Shown here: positions 8,046 to 16,027 of the stretch, piece by piece
How the letters are laid out: the number at the start of each line of letters is the position of its first letter
How positions within the stretch are numbered: position 1 is the first letter of the stretch
Assembly (NCBI GenBank): GCA_029561195.1
Contig: JAKQJK010000106.1
Location: 1 to 41,479, forward strand
DNA: 41,479 nt
From: Pseudomonadota bacterium
GTDB taxonomy: Bacteria > Pseudomonadota > Gammaproteobacteria > Burkholderiales > Burkholderiaceae_C
Direction of reading: 5' to 3'
Notes under the pieces: generated by a model
Databases searched by the model: none
What the model was told of the DNA's origin: nothing
The model's input: the letters and a program-made list of their open reading frames with translations, nothing else
Translations under genes and position numbers: made by a program

Positions 8046-10487
8046 TTGCCTACCTTATTTGAACTTTTACCCATCGGTGCCTACCGCTCAAGCGCGTCTG
8101 GCAAGCAATTGCGCGCCAACCCCGCCCTTGTGCAGCTCAACGGGTACGCCAGCGAAGCTGAAATGCTGGCGGCGGTGAACGACATTGGTCCCGAGTGGTA
8201 TGTGGACCCTGCGCGACGGGATCAATTCAAACAGCTCATGGCGCGTGACGGGCAGGTTGTCAATTTCGTATCCGAGATTTACCGGCACAAAACCCGTGAG
8301 CGCATCTGGATTCGCGAAACCGCCCACGTAGTTCGCAATGACGACGGGAGCTACTATTTTGAGGGCACGGTTGAGGACATTACCGAAAGCCGCACAGCGG
8401 AATTGGCGCTACGCCTCAATGAAGAACTCTTTCGCCAGGTTACCGCACAGTTGCCAGGCATGGCATTTTTGGCGCTATTAAAAGTGGATGGCAACCGTGA
8501 ATATCGTTTTGTGAGTGACGGTGTCCGAAAGCTTTATGGCGTAGAGCCCGATGCTGTTATGGCCGATGGCAACTTGCTGAAGACTTTCTGGCACCCGCAG
8601 GACCGGCCATATATCGAGAGCGAAGTGGCTGACACCGCAGCTTTGGGCCAAGAGCTCACGCTGGAGTACCGGATCATTCTGGGTGACGGAAGCGTTAAAT
8701 GGGTTCAAACCACTTCCTCCAGCATTTCCTCAGACCACAACGGCAATCTTCGATGCGGTGTCGTGCTGGATGTCACCGCCCGCAAACTTGCCGAGCAAGA
8801 GCTGCTCGAGTCCGAAGATCGGTGGAAGCTGGCCCTGGAGAGCACGGGTGATGGCGTGTGGGACTGGCACATTCAGAGCGGCGTGGAGTATTACTCTGAC
8901 CGTTACAAAGAGATGTACGGCTACAGCGCAGACAAGATCTGGCGTCGCTCTGACGAGTTCAGGGACATCGTTCACCCTGATGACATGGAACAGCTGATCC
9001 GGGACCAGCAAGCCCACTTCGAAGGTCACATGCCGGTTTACCGCAATGAGCACCGTGTGCGGTGCAGCGACGGCAGCTGGAAGTGGGTGCTCTCCCGGGG
9101 AATGGTCATCAGTCGGGACGAGCAGGGGCGGCCGCGCCGGATGATTGGTACCCACACCGACATCACGGACTGGAAAAGGTCCGAAGCGCTGATCTGGCAG
9201 CAGGCCAACTTCGACCCGTTAACGGGCCTGCCCAACCGGCGTATGTTGCGTGACCGGCTGGAACAGGACATCAAGAAGAGCCGGCATGACAACCTGCAGC
9301 TGGCCATTCTGTTCATCGACCTGGATCATTTCAAGGAGGTCAACGACACGCTCGGGCACGATAGCGGTGACCTGCTGCTGATCGAAGCGGCTCGGCGCAT
9401 CCGGCACTGCGTGCGCGACGGTGATACGGTAGCCCGCATGGGGGGCGATGAGTTCACCGTGGTGTTGTCCGAGCTCAGTAGTGCACAAACGCTGGAGCGT
9501 GTGTTGCAGGATATTCTGGCTGAGTTGGCCGCTGCGTTTCAGTTGGGCGCCGAACAGGTTTTCGTGTCGGCCAGCATTGGCATTACCATGTATCCGGACG
9601 ATGGCACGGAAGTGGAGAATCTGTTCAAAAATGCCGATCAGGCGCTGTACGTTGCCAAGGGCGCCGGGCGCAACCGGTTCAGCTTCTTCACACCAGCCTT
9701 GCAGGAGGCTGCGCAAACGCGGGTACGGCTGTCCAGCGACCTGCGCGTGGCTTTGGCGGAAGGGCAGTTCAGGCTGGTCTACCAGCCCATTGTTGAGCTG
9801 GCCACCGGCACGGTTCACAAAGCCGAAGCCCTGATCCGCTGGCAGCATCCCACACGCGGGCTGGTCAGCCCGGCGGACTTCATTCCCATTGCGGAATCCA
9901 GTGGCTTGATCACGGAGATTGGCGAATGGGTGTTCCAACAGGCGCTGGCTCAGGTCAAGATCTGGCGCCAGTTGCATCACCCGGCCTTTCAGATTAGTGT
10001 TAACCGCTCACCGGTCCAGTTTCACACCGACGCAAGCGCCGATCGGCCATGGGCCGACCAACTGGCGGATCTGGGCCTGCCCGGAAACAGCATCGGGGTC
10101 GAGATCACCGAGGGGTTGTTGCTGAACACCTCGCCTGGCGTGACCGAGCAACTACTGGCATTTCGCAATGCTGGCATACAGGTTTCGTTGGATGATTTCG
10201 GTGTGGGTTACTCGTCGCTAACTTACCTGCAGAAGTTTGATATCGACTACATCAAGATTGATCAGTCCTTTGTGCGCCACTTGGTACCGGCATCAACCGA
10301 TCTGGCATTGTGTAAGGCCATCATCGTGATGGCCCATGAGTTGGGCATGAAGGTCATCGCCGAGGGCGTGGAAACGCAGGCGCAATGTGACTTACTCGCT
10401 GCTGCGGGCTGCGACTATGGTCAGGGTTATCTGTTTGCCCGCCCGATGGCCGCACAGGACTTTGAGATTTTTCTCTCTGGTAAATAA
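8046..10487 (+). CDS. PAS-PAS-PAS-GGDEF-EAL cyclic-di-GMP cyclase/phosphodiesterase
   Basis: This predicted soluble signalling protein of 813 residues has three PAS sensor domains at about 2-118, 126-250 and 256-380; the last two end in the PAC-like DVTARKLAE and HTDITDWKRSE. The GGDEF domain (about 388-548) has the active-site motif GGDEF at 466-470 and an intact inhibitory site R457-x-x-D460. The EAL domain (about 562-810) has EAL at 594-596, VEITEGLLL and DDFGVGYSSLTYL. Both catalytic halves look competent, so it could make and break cyclic-di-GMP. No membrane segment is seen. The only start that keeps the first PAS strand (LFELLPIGAYRS) is a TTG at 8046; an in-frame stop lies at 8004-8006, and the next Met is inside the domain. 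Confidence 0.9.
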   Translation: MPTLFELLPIGAYRSSASGKQLRANPALVQLNGYASEAEMLAAVNDIGPEWYVDPARRDQFKQLMARDGQVVNFVSEIYRHKTRERIWIRETAHVVRNDDGSYYFEGTVEDITESRTAELALRLNEELFRQVTAQLPGMAFLALLKVDGNREYRFVSDGVRKLYGVEPDAVMADGNLLKTFWHPQDRPYIESEVADTAALGQELTLEYRIILGDGSVKWVQTTSSSISSDHNGNLRCGVVLDVTARKLAEQELLESEDRWKLALESTGDGVWDWHIQSGVEYYSDRYKEMYGYSADKIWRRSDEFRDIVHPDDMEQLIRDQQAHFEGHMPVYRNEHRVRCSDGSWKWVLSRGMVISRDEQGRPRRMIGTHTDITDWKRSEALIWQQANFDPLTGLPNRRMLRDRLEQDIKKSRHDNLQLAILFIDLDHFKEVNDTLGHDSGDLLLIEAARRIRHCVRDGDTVARMGGDEFTVVLSELSSAQTLERVLQDILAELAAAFQLGAEQVFVSASIGITMYPDDGTEVENLFKNADQALYVAKGAGRNRFSFFTPALQEAAQTRVRLSSDLRVALAEGQFRLVYQPIVELATGTVHKAEALIRWQHPTRGLVSPADFIPIAESSGLITEIGEWVFQQALAQVKIWRQLHHPAFQISVNRSPVQFHTDASADRPWADQLADLGLPGNSIGVEITEGLLLNTSPGVTEQLLAFRNAGIQVSLDDFGVGYSSLTYLQKFDIDYIKIDQSFVRHLVPASTDLALCKAIIVMAHELGMKVIAEGVETQAQCDLLAAAGCDYGQGYLFARPMAAQDFEIFLSGK

Positions 10488-10535
10488 ACCGGAATACTAT
10501 TATTTCGACAGCTACTCATGCATATCCAACGAGGG

Positions 10536-11114
10536 CTAAGGTCTGTTTTTATGCATAAACAGTACACTAATTTGCTGTTCTGACACGATTTGAACAGCGT
10601 GTTCTTTCGCGAACCGCCGAGCGGTGTCAGACACCTGCCCCAACGTGATAAGCGTCGATTGATCTGCCTGCATGGCTTTTTGCAAAGCCGCCAGATCGCG
10701 CACGACATCAATGCCCTGGCTGGCTGCTTTCCAGCGTTTGCAACTCACCAGCGTCATATGTCCGGCACGCGTCAGCTGGAAGTCGGCGCTGACGTTTTTC
10801 AAAGGGCTGACCGCATAGCCCTGTCTCTGATAGGCATTCTCAACGGCGATAGAAAAATCCGACCAGGACATCGCGCCGATCCGTGCAAGCACATCCGCCA
10901 TTTCTGTTGGGTTGGGTGCACGCCACTGCCGCCATGCGGCCATGACGCCGATGACGAGAAATGGAAATCCGCCCATCACGCCATAGGCTATATAGGGGGT
11001 GGGTAGCAGTGCGCTGGATGCCATTACAAACGCCGCCACCAGCGCGAAGCTGACCCACCACGGAGAGCGCAGCAAAATCGCAAACAGCGACCGGTCAGAC
11101 ATTTTCAGTTTCAT
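10536..11114 (-). CDS. Membrane-anchored Mrr-like restriction endonuclease-fold protein
   Basis: The 192-residue protein has two N-terminal membrane segments (about 17-36 and 43-61, separated by a short Pro-containing turn). A cytoplasmic Mrr-type domain follows: MSWSDFSIAVENAYQRQGY, then VSADFQLTRAGHMTLVSCKRWKA split over D111 and K126, then VVRDLAALQKAMQADQSTLIT. In Mrr-like nucleases the active site is D...(E/Q)xK; here D111 and K126 are present but the middle acidic/Gln position is Ser (S124), so nuclease activity is uncertain. The chosen ATG at 11114 starts just after the stop of the upstream oxidoreductase; an extension to 11162 would overlap that gene. Function is unknown. Similar small membrane proteins occur across Burkholderiales. 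Confidence 0.82.
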   Translation of the reverse strand: MKLKMSDRSLFAILLRSPWWVSFALVAAFVMASSALLPTPYIAYGVMGGFPFLVIGVMAAWRQWRAPNPTEMADVLARIGAMSWSDFSIAVENAYQRQGYAVSPLKNVSADFQLTRAGHMTLVSCKRWKAASQGIDVVRDLAALQKAMQADQSTLITLGQVSDTARRFAKEHAVQIVSEQQISVLFMHKNRP

Positions 11115-11127
11115 GCGGGAGCCTTGG

Positions 11128-12168
11128 TTAATCAGCGGCCACTTGTAGCACCAGCTTGCCAAAGTTCTCGCCTTTGAAGAGCTTGAGCAAGGTGTCGGGG
11201 AATGTATTCAGGCCAGTTACAACGTCTTCCTTGCTTTTCATGCGGCCGTCTTTCAGGTAACCCGCCATTTCTGCCACCGCCAGGTGGTATCGGTCGGCAT
11301 AGTCAAACACCACGATGCCCTCCATGCGGGCGCGGTTGACCAGCAGGCTGAGGTAATTTTTAGGACCCTGCACCGGCGTGGTGTTGTTGTACTGGCTGAT
11401 CGCGCCGCAAATTATGATGCGCGCCTTGCGGTTGATGCGGGCTAGAACGGTGTCCAAAATCTCGCCGCCGACGTTGTCAAAATAGACGTCCACCCCCTTG
11501 GGGCAGTGTGCCTTCAAGCCATCCCTGACCGCGCCGGGGCCTGCCTTGTAATCGATGCAGGCATCAAAGCCCAGCTCCTTCACCACCCAATCACATTTGG
11601 CTGCGCCACCTGCAATACCAACGACCCGGCAACCCTTGATTTTGGCCATCTGACCCACGGTTTGGCCCACGGCGCCTGCCGCGCCTGAAACCACTACGGT
11701 TTCGCCCACCTGGGGCATGCCCACGTCCATGAGGCCAAAGTAACCGGTCATGCCGGGCATGCCCAGCACGTTGAGCCATTGTGTCAGCGTGCCGGCACGC
11801 AGGTCGATTTTGACCAGACCGCTGCGTTTGATTTCCCCTTCGGGGATGAGCATGTATTCCTGCACTCCCAGCCCGGCTGATACATGGTCTCCGACGGCGA
11901 ATTTTGGATTTTTTGATGCGATGACCTTGCCCACGCCACCCGCGCGCATCACTTCACCAATGCCCACGGGTGGGATATAGCTCTTGCCCTCATTCATCCA
12001 GCCTCGCATGGCTGGATCCAGCGACAGGGCTAAGGTTTTGACCAGCACGCCGCCTTCTGCAGGCTCGGTCACGCCTTCGGTAGTGTGGCTCCAGTTGCTG
12101 TCGTTGGGCAAACCCACCGGGCGGCTGGCGAGACGAATCTGGTGATTGACGAGGCTGGTGAGGGACAT
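11128..12168 (-). CDS. NADP-dependent oxidoreductase, CurA/prostaglandin-reductase type
   Basis: This is a zinc-independent medium-chain reductase that saturates activated C=C bonds of enones or aldehydes with NADPH. The 346-residue product starts MSLTSLVNHQIRLASRPVG, the family's usual N-terminus. It carries LSLDPAMRGWMNEGKSY, the Rossmann motif VVSGAAGAVGQTVGQMAK, DACIDYKAG and VYFDNVGGEILD. The ATG at 12168 is preceded by GGAGA at seven bases; a 66-residue upstream extension to 12366 is not family-like. The Mrr-like gene starts 13 bases downstream and is probably on the same transcript. Confidence 0.9.
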   Translation of the reverse strand: MSLTSLVNHQIRLASRPVGLPNDSNWSHTTEGVTEPAEGGVLVKTLALSLDPAMRGWMNEGKSYIPPVGIGEVMRAGGVGKVIASKNPKFAVGDHVSAGLGVQEYMLIPEGEIKRSGLVKIDLRAGTLTQWLNVLGMPGMTGYFGLMDVGMPQVGETVVVSGAAGAVGQTVGQMAKIKGCRVVGIAGGAAKCDWVVKELGFDACIDYKAGPGAVRDGLKAHCPKGVDVYFDNVGGEILDTVLARINRKARIIICGAISQYNNTTPVQGPKNYLSLLVNRARMEGIVVFDYADRYHLAVAEMAGYLKDGRMKSKEDVVTGLNTFPDTLLKLFKGENFGKLVLQVAAD

Positions 12169-12297
12169 GAGGAAATCTCCGAAATGGGAAAGGTGGGGCA
12201 TGGTAGCGCGGATGGCGAATGGGTGGCGTTGCCCGCGCGACAATTCCCTGCAGGCAAAATGAGCGATGTTTCCCTGTTTTAAATGAAGGAACTGGTC

Positions 12298-12579
12298 ATG
12301 AAGGCAATTTGGAATGGCGCTGTGATTGCGCAAAGCGACGATACCGTCCTCGTGGAGGGCAACCACTACTTTCCGGAAAGTTCACTCAACCGCTCACTGA
12401 TTACATTCAGCAACCACAAAAGCATGTGCCACTGGAAAGGCCAGGCCAGCTACTACTCGTTGATCGTGGATGGCAACATGAATCAGGATGCTGTCTGGTA
12501 CTACCCGGACCCGAAGCCGGAAGCCGAGTCGATTCGCGGCCGGGTGGCGTTCTGGAAAGGTGTGAAGGTTGAAGCATGA
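12298..12579 (+). CDS. DUF427 domain protein
   Basis: This small 93-residue protein belongs almost entirely to the DUF427 family. Characteristic pieces are KAIWNGAVIAQSDDTVLVEG, HYFPESSLN, CHWKGQASYYSL and WYYPDPKPEAESIRGRVAFW. The fold is a compact beta structure with a conserved CxWKG(x)A strip; biochemical function is unknown to me. The ATG at 12298 has GAAGGA seven bases upstream; an ATG five codons earlier (12283) has no such site. Its stop overlaps the start of the next gene as ATGA, so the two are almost certainly translated together. Confidence 0.88.
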   Translation: MKAIWNGAVIAQSDDTVLVEGNHYFPESSLNRSLITFSNHKSMCHWKGQASYYSLIVDGNMNQDAVWYYPDPKPEAESIRGRVAFWKGVKVEA

Positions 12580-13322
12580 CTTCGGCGACGTTGTCTCCTC
12601 CCTTTACCTCCCCTGCCCACCTCATTCCCATCCTGTCGCAGCAGGGCTATGCAGCCTTGAGTCCGCAGGGTCTGGCCGAATTATCTGGTTGTCAACTTGA
12701 TCACCTGGATGCCTGGCGTGCAAGCTGGAATGATCTGCCGCTTGACCTTTACCTGAAAGATGGTGGGCGATACCGCAGACGGCGGCACTCCTGTTTTGAG
12801 GTCGATGGGCAGCAGGTTGAACAGGTCGCCCACCGGGCGCATTGGCAGCCGCTGTCATACAACGCGCTGCATGGCGGCATGCAACGCTGGTTTGAGCCGA
12901 TGTCACCCGCACTGGTCAGCCAGACCGAATGGGCGGCGTTGCTGCGTTGGCTGGGTGGTGTGTGCTCGGCTCTGAAGGGCCACCAGCCCTGGTTTGTGGA
13001 GGCGCATCAGTTCCGGATCGACACGTCCGATGGGATTGGCCGCCCTACGCCAGAAGGTGCGCACCGGGACGGCGTGGACTTTGTTGCGGTCCTTCTGGTA
13101 GGGCGTGCGAACGTCAAAGGGGGGGAGACCCGGGTGTTCGAAGCGACGGGTCCCAATGGACAGCGCTTCACGTTGGCGGAACCCTGGTCGTTGTTATTGC
13201 TGGATGACGAGCGTGTCATTCATGAGTCCACGCCCATCCAACCCACCGGCGACGGGGCATACCGCGATACGCTGGTGCTAACTTACCGCTCGGGCCGCTT
13301 TCAGGATGACGTCGGGGTTTGA
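12576..13322 (+). CDS. 2-oxoglutarate/Fe(II) dioxygenase family protein
   Basis: The 248-residue product resembles the 2OG-Fe dioxygenase group that includes bacterial free amino-acid hydroxylases and the biofilm-stress protein BsmA. The facial triad is visible as H163 and D165 (GAHRDGVDFVAV) with the distal H216 (RVIHESTP). R230 in YRDTLVLTYR is placed to bind 2-oxoglutarate. GGETRVFEATG and LLLDDERVIH match the double-stranded beta-helix core. The substrate is unknown; hydroxylation of a free amino acid or small metabolite is the family-based guess. It overlaps the DUF427 gene by four bases (ATGA) and converges on the acetyltransferase gene with a six-base gap. Confidence 0.85.
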   Translation: MTSATLSPPFTSPAHLIPILSQQGYAALSPQGLAELSGCQLDHLDAWRASWNDLPLDLYLKDGGRYRRRRHSCFEVDGQQVEQVAHRAHWQPLSYNALHGGMQRWFEPMSPALVSQTEWAALLRWLGGVCSALKGHQPWFVEAHQFRIDTSDGIGRPTPEGAHRDGVDFVAVLLVGRANVKGGETRVFEATGPNGQRFTLAEPWSLLLLDDERVIHESTPIQPTGDGAYRDTLVLTYRSGRFQDDVGV

Positions 13323-13328
13323 TCGCCT

Positions 13329-16019
13329 TTATAGGGCATGCGTTACCAGCTTGAAGTCGGGGTCTTCGGGAAACGGCTTCACGGTGAAGCCCAGGCTTTT
13401 CATGAGCTTGAGCATTCCGGGATTGGTGGCAAGCACCAGTCCGTCGATCTCGGCAAGGCCTTTTTCGCGTGCCACGTCCATGATGCTGAGCATCAGGCGT
13501 GAGCCCAGGCCTTTGCCGCTGAAATCGTCTGCTACCACCAGCGCAAATTCACAACTGGATTGATCCGGGTTGGTGATGTAGCGCGAGACGCCGACGATGC
13601 GCTCGGTCTCAGTGAACTGACCATCGGCGACGGCCGAGCGCTCCTTGAGCACGGCTACCAGTGCCATTTCCCGGTCGTAGTCAATCAGGGTGAACTTGGC
13701 CAACATCGATGGCGGAAGCTCGGTAATGCTGGAAACAAAGCGGAAGTACCGGCTTTCGGAGGAGAGGTGCTGCATCAGGTCCTGCAACATGCTGGCATCG
13801 TCCGGGTGGATGGGGCGCACGGTGTACTCGCCGCCACCAGCCAGCGGCCAAATCTGCTCAAAACGGGCTGGGTAGGGCAATATGGCCAGGTGGTTGTAGG
13901 GGTTGGCACGGCCACTGGCAGCCTGTGGCGCATGGTCGATGACAATGCGCGCGTCTACGGCAACAGCACCAAACTCGTCCACTATGATAGGGTTGATATC
14001 CATCTCGCGCAGTTGAGGCAGTTCGCATACCATTTCCGACACCCGCAATAAGACCTGTTCCAGCGCGTCCATGTTCACAGCGGCACTTCCTCGCCAGTCG
14101 CCCAGCGTTTCAGATACCCGCGAACGTTCGATCAGGCGGCGTGCCAGAAACTGGTTCAATGGGGGCAACTCCATCGCCCGGTCGTTGATCAACTCAATCA
14201 TGGTGCCGCCAGCACCAAAGGCAATCACGGGGCCAAACGGATCGTCGGTGACCAGACCAACGTAGATCTCGCGGCCGCGCCGCGCGCCTGCCATGTTTTG
14301 TATGGTTACGCCGTTGATGCGGGCTGCGGGCTGCAAGCGGACCACGGTTTGCACCATGTCGTTATAGGTGTCCCGCACGCCGGTGGCATTCATGATGTTC
14401 AGCGCCACACCGTGAACGTCCGATTTGTGGCTGATGTCGGGGGAGTCAATCTTTAACGCCACTGGAAATCCCAGTTGGGTGGCAATCATCATGGCCTCAT
14501 TCGCGTTGCGAGCCAGAATGGTCTTGGTGACTGGAATATGAAAGGCCGCCAGCAGTGTTTTGGACTCCATCTCGGTCAAAACCTTGCGGCGTTCGGCCAG
14601 GACGCTTTCTATAACCAGCCGCGCTCCTTCAATGTCAGGCTTGGCGAGCGCAGACAAGGGCGGTGGCGTTTGCAGCAGTAACTGCTGGTTTTGGTAGAAA
14701 GACGCGATGTTGCCAAAGGCACCCACGGCTGCTTCGGGTGTGCGAAAGCTGGGAATTGCTGCTTCATTCAGAATGCTTCGGGCGATTCCGACTGATGCGT
14801 CGCCCATCCAGCACGAGAGCAACGGTTTGCCGGTGGTGCGTTTGACTTCGGCCAGCGCACGTGCGACCTCCGAGGCATCCGCTCCGGCCTTGGGTGAATA
14901 AATGGCGAGCACACCATCGATCTGGCGATCTCTTCCTGCTGACTCAATGGCTGCCAGGTAGTGGGCAGGGGTGGCCTCCTCAGACAGATCAATCAGGTCC
15001 GTGAGTGACGCGAGTGGGGGCAACAGTGGCTTGAGGGCGCTGACGGAGGGTGCTGAGAGTTTGCCCAGATGCAGATGAATTTCATTCACCCAGTCGGCGG
15101 CCAACACACCCGGTCCGCCGCCATTGGTCACGATGGCCAGCCGTTTGCCAACCGGCCTGTAGCGGGAGGCGAGGCACTTGGCTGCGGAGAAAAGCTCCAC
15201 AAACGATCGCACACGCACCGCACCGGCCCTGCGCAGGGCTGCGTCAAACACATCGTCACTGCCGACGATGGCACCACTGTGAGTTTGTGCGGCCTCGTTG
15301 CCAGCTGGCTTTCTCCCCGCCTTCAGAACGACTACCGGTTTGACATTGGCGGCCGAACGCAGCGCACTCATGAAGCGTCGCGCACTGGAGATGCCTTCCA
15401 GGTACACGACGATGCTGTGGGTCTGGGCGTCATTTGCCAGGAAATCCAGAACCTGGGCAATATCTACCGAGGTATTGGGACCCAGCGATACGACCGACGA
15501 AAACCCCACCGCATTGTTACTGGCCCAGTCAAGAATGGAGGATGTCAGCGCGCCGGATTGGGATACCAGCGCCAGCGATCCGGGCCTGGCCAGTGGCCCC
15601 GCCGCACTGGCATTGAGTTGCAGATGTGGGCGCTGCAAACCGAGGCAATTGGGTCCCAGGAGGTGCACACCTTCGCGGTTAGCAATTCTCTTCAATTCGG
15701 CAGCTTTTTCGGCATCAATGCCGCTGGATATCACCAGCGCCGCGCGGCAGGCCATGCGACCAGCCACCTCCAATGCAGCGGCCACTTCCCCCGGGGCCAA
15801 AGCGATGATGGCCAGATCGGCACGCGTTTGCGCGAGGTCAGCCAGCGTGCCACTCGTGTGAATGTCCACAAACGTCAGAGTGCCGCTGAATCGCTGTGTT
15901 CGCAAAGCCTGCTGCAATGCCCTGGCATGGGTTGTTTGCGTGACAGGGTCGTCTACCTGACCCGCAAAGACAACAATCGAATCAGGTGAGAATAGGGGAG
16001 TAAGGTAGTGTTTGTCCAT
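13329..16019 (-). CDS. Pat-like bifunctional NDP-forming acyl-CoA synthetase/GNAT acetyltransferase
   Basis: Pat/PatZ-type enzymes acetylate lysines of metabolic proteins, classically acetyl-CoA synthetase. The roughly 896-residue product has a CoA-binding domain (about 1-130, ending LLGPNCLGLQRP), a ligase-CoA domain (SQSGALTSSILDWA onward), an ATP-grasp domain (about 480-700, including VALKIDSPDISHKSDVHGV) and a C-terminal GNAT domain (about 725-890; acetyl-CoA loop DDFSGKGLGSRLM). The synthetase half keeps a histidine at the phospho-His position (H247 in AAQTHSGAIVGSDD); as I recall, enterobacterial Pat lacks it. ATG 16019 is preferred over an in-frame TTG at 16031 that would overlap the upstream stop. 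It follows the deacetylase by eight bases, so they form an operon. Confidence 0.88.
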   Translation of the reverse strand: MDKHYLTPLFSPDSIVVFAGQVDDPVTQTTHARALQQALRTQRFSGTLTFVDIHTSGTLADLAQTRADLAIIALAPGEVAAALEVAGRMACRAALVISSGIDAEKAAELKRIANREGVHLLGPNCLGLQRPHLQLNASAAGPLARPGSLALVSQSGALTSSILDWASNNAVGFSSVVSLGPNTSVDIAQVLDFLANDAQTHSIVVYLEGISSARRFMSALRSAANVKPVVVLKAGRKPAGNEAAQTHSGAIVGSDDVFDAALRRAGAVRVRSFVELFSAAKCLASRYRPVGKRLAIVTNGGGPGVLAADWVNEIHLHLGKLSAPSVSALKPLLPPLASLTDLIDLSEEATPAHYLAAIESAGRDRQIDGVLAIYSPKAGADASEVARALAEVKRTTGKPLLSCWMGDASVGIARSILNEAAIPSFRTPEAAVGAFGNIASFYQNQQLLLQTPPPLSALAKPDIEGARLVIESVLAERRKVLTEMESKTLLAAFHIPVTKTILARNANEAMMIATQLGFPVALKIDSPDISHKSDVHGVALNIMNATGVRDTYNDMVQTVVRLQPAARINGVTIQNMAGARRGREIYVGLVTDDPFGPVIAFGAGGTMIELINDRAMELPPLNQFLARRLIERSRVSETLGDWRGSAAVNMDALEQVLLRVSEMVCELPQLREMDINPIIVDEFGAVAVDARIVIDHAPQAASGRANPYNHLAILPYPARFEQIWPLAGGGEYTVRPIHPDDASMLQDLMQHLSSESRYFRFVSSITELPPSMLAKFTLIDYDREMALVAVLKERSAVADGQFTETERIVGVSRYITNPDQSSCEFALVVADDFSGKGLGSRLMLSIMDVAREKGLAEIDGLVLATNPGMLKLMKSLGFTVKPFPEDPDFKLVTHAL

Positions 16020-16027
16020 GGAGATGT

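Noticed and set aside
9219..9980. Open frame of about 253 codons on the minus strand
   Set aside because: It is antisense to the GGDEF/EAL domains; composition and lack of motifs mark it as a shadow.
15069..15989. Long open frame of about 306 codons on the + strand
   Set aside because: It lies wholly antisense to the Pat-like gene, has no family resemblance, and is a by-product of GC-rich codon use on the other strand.
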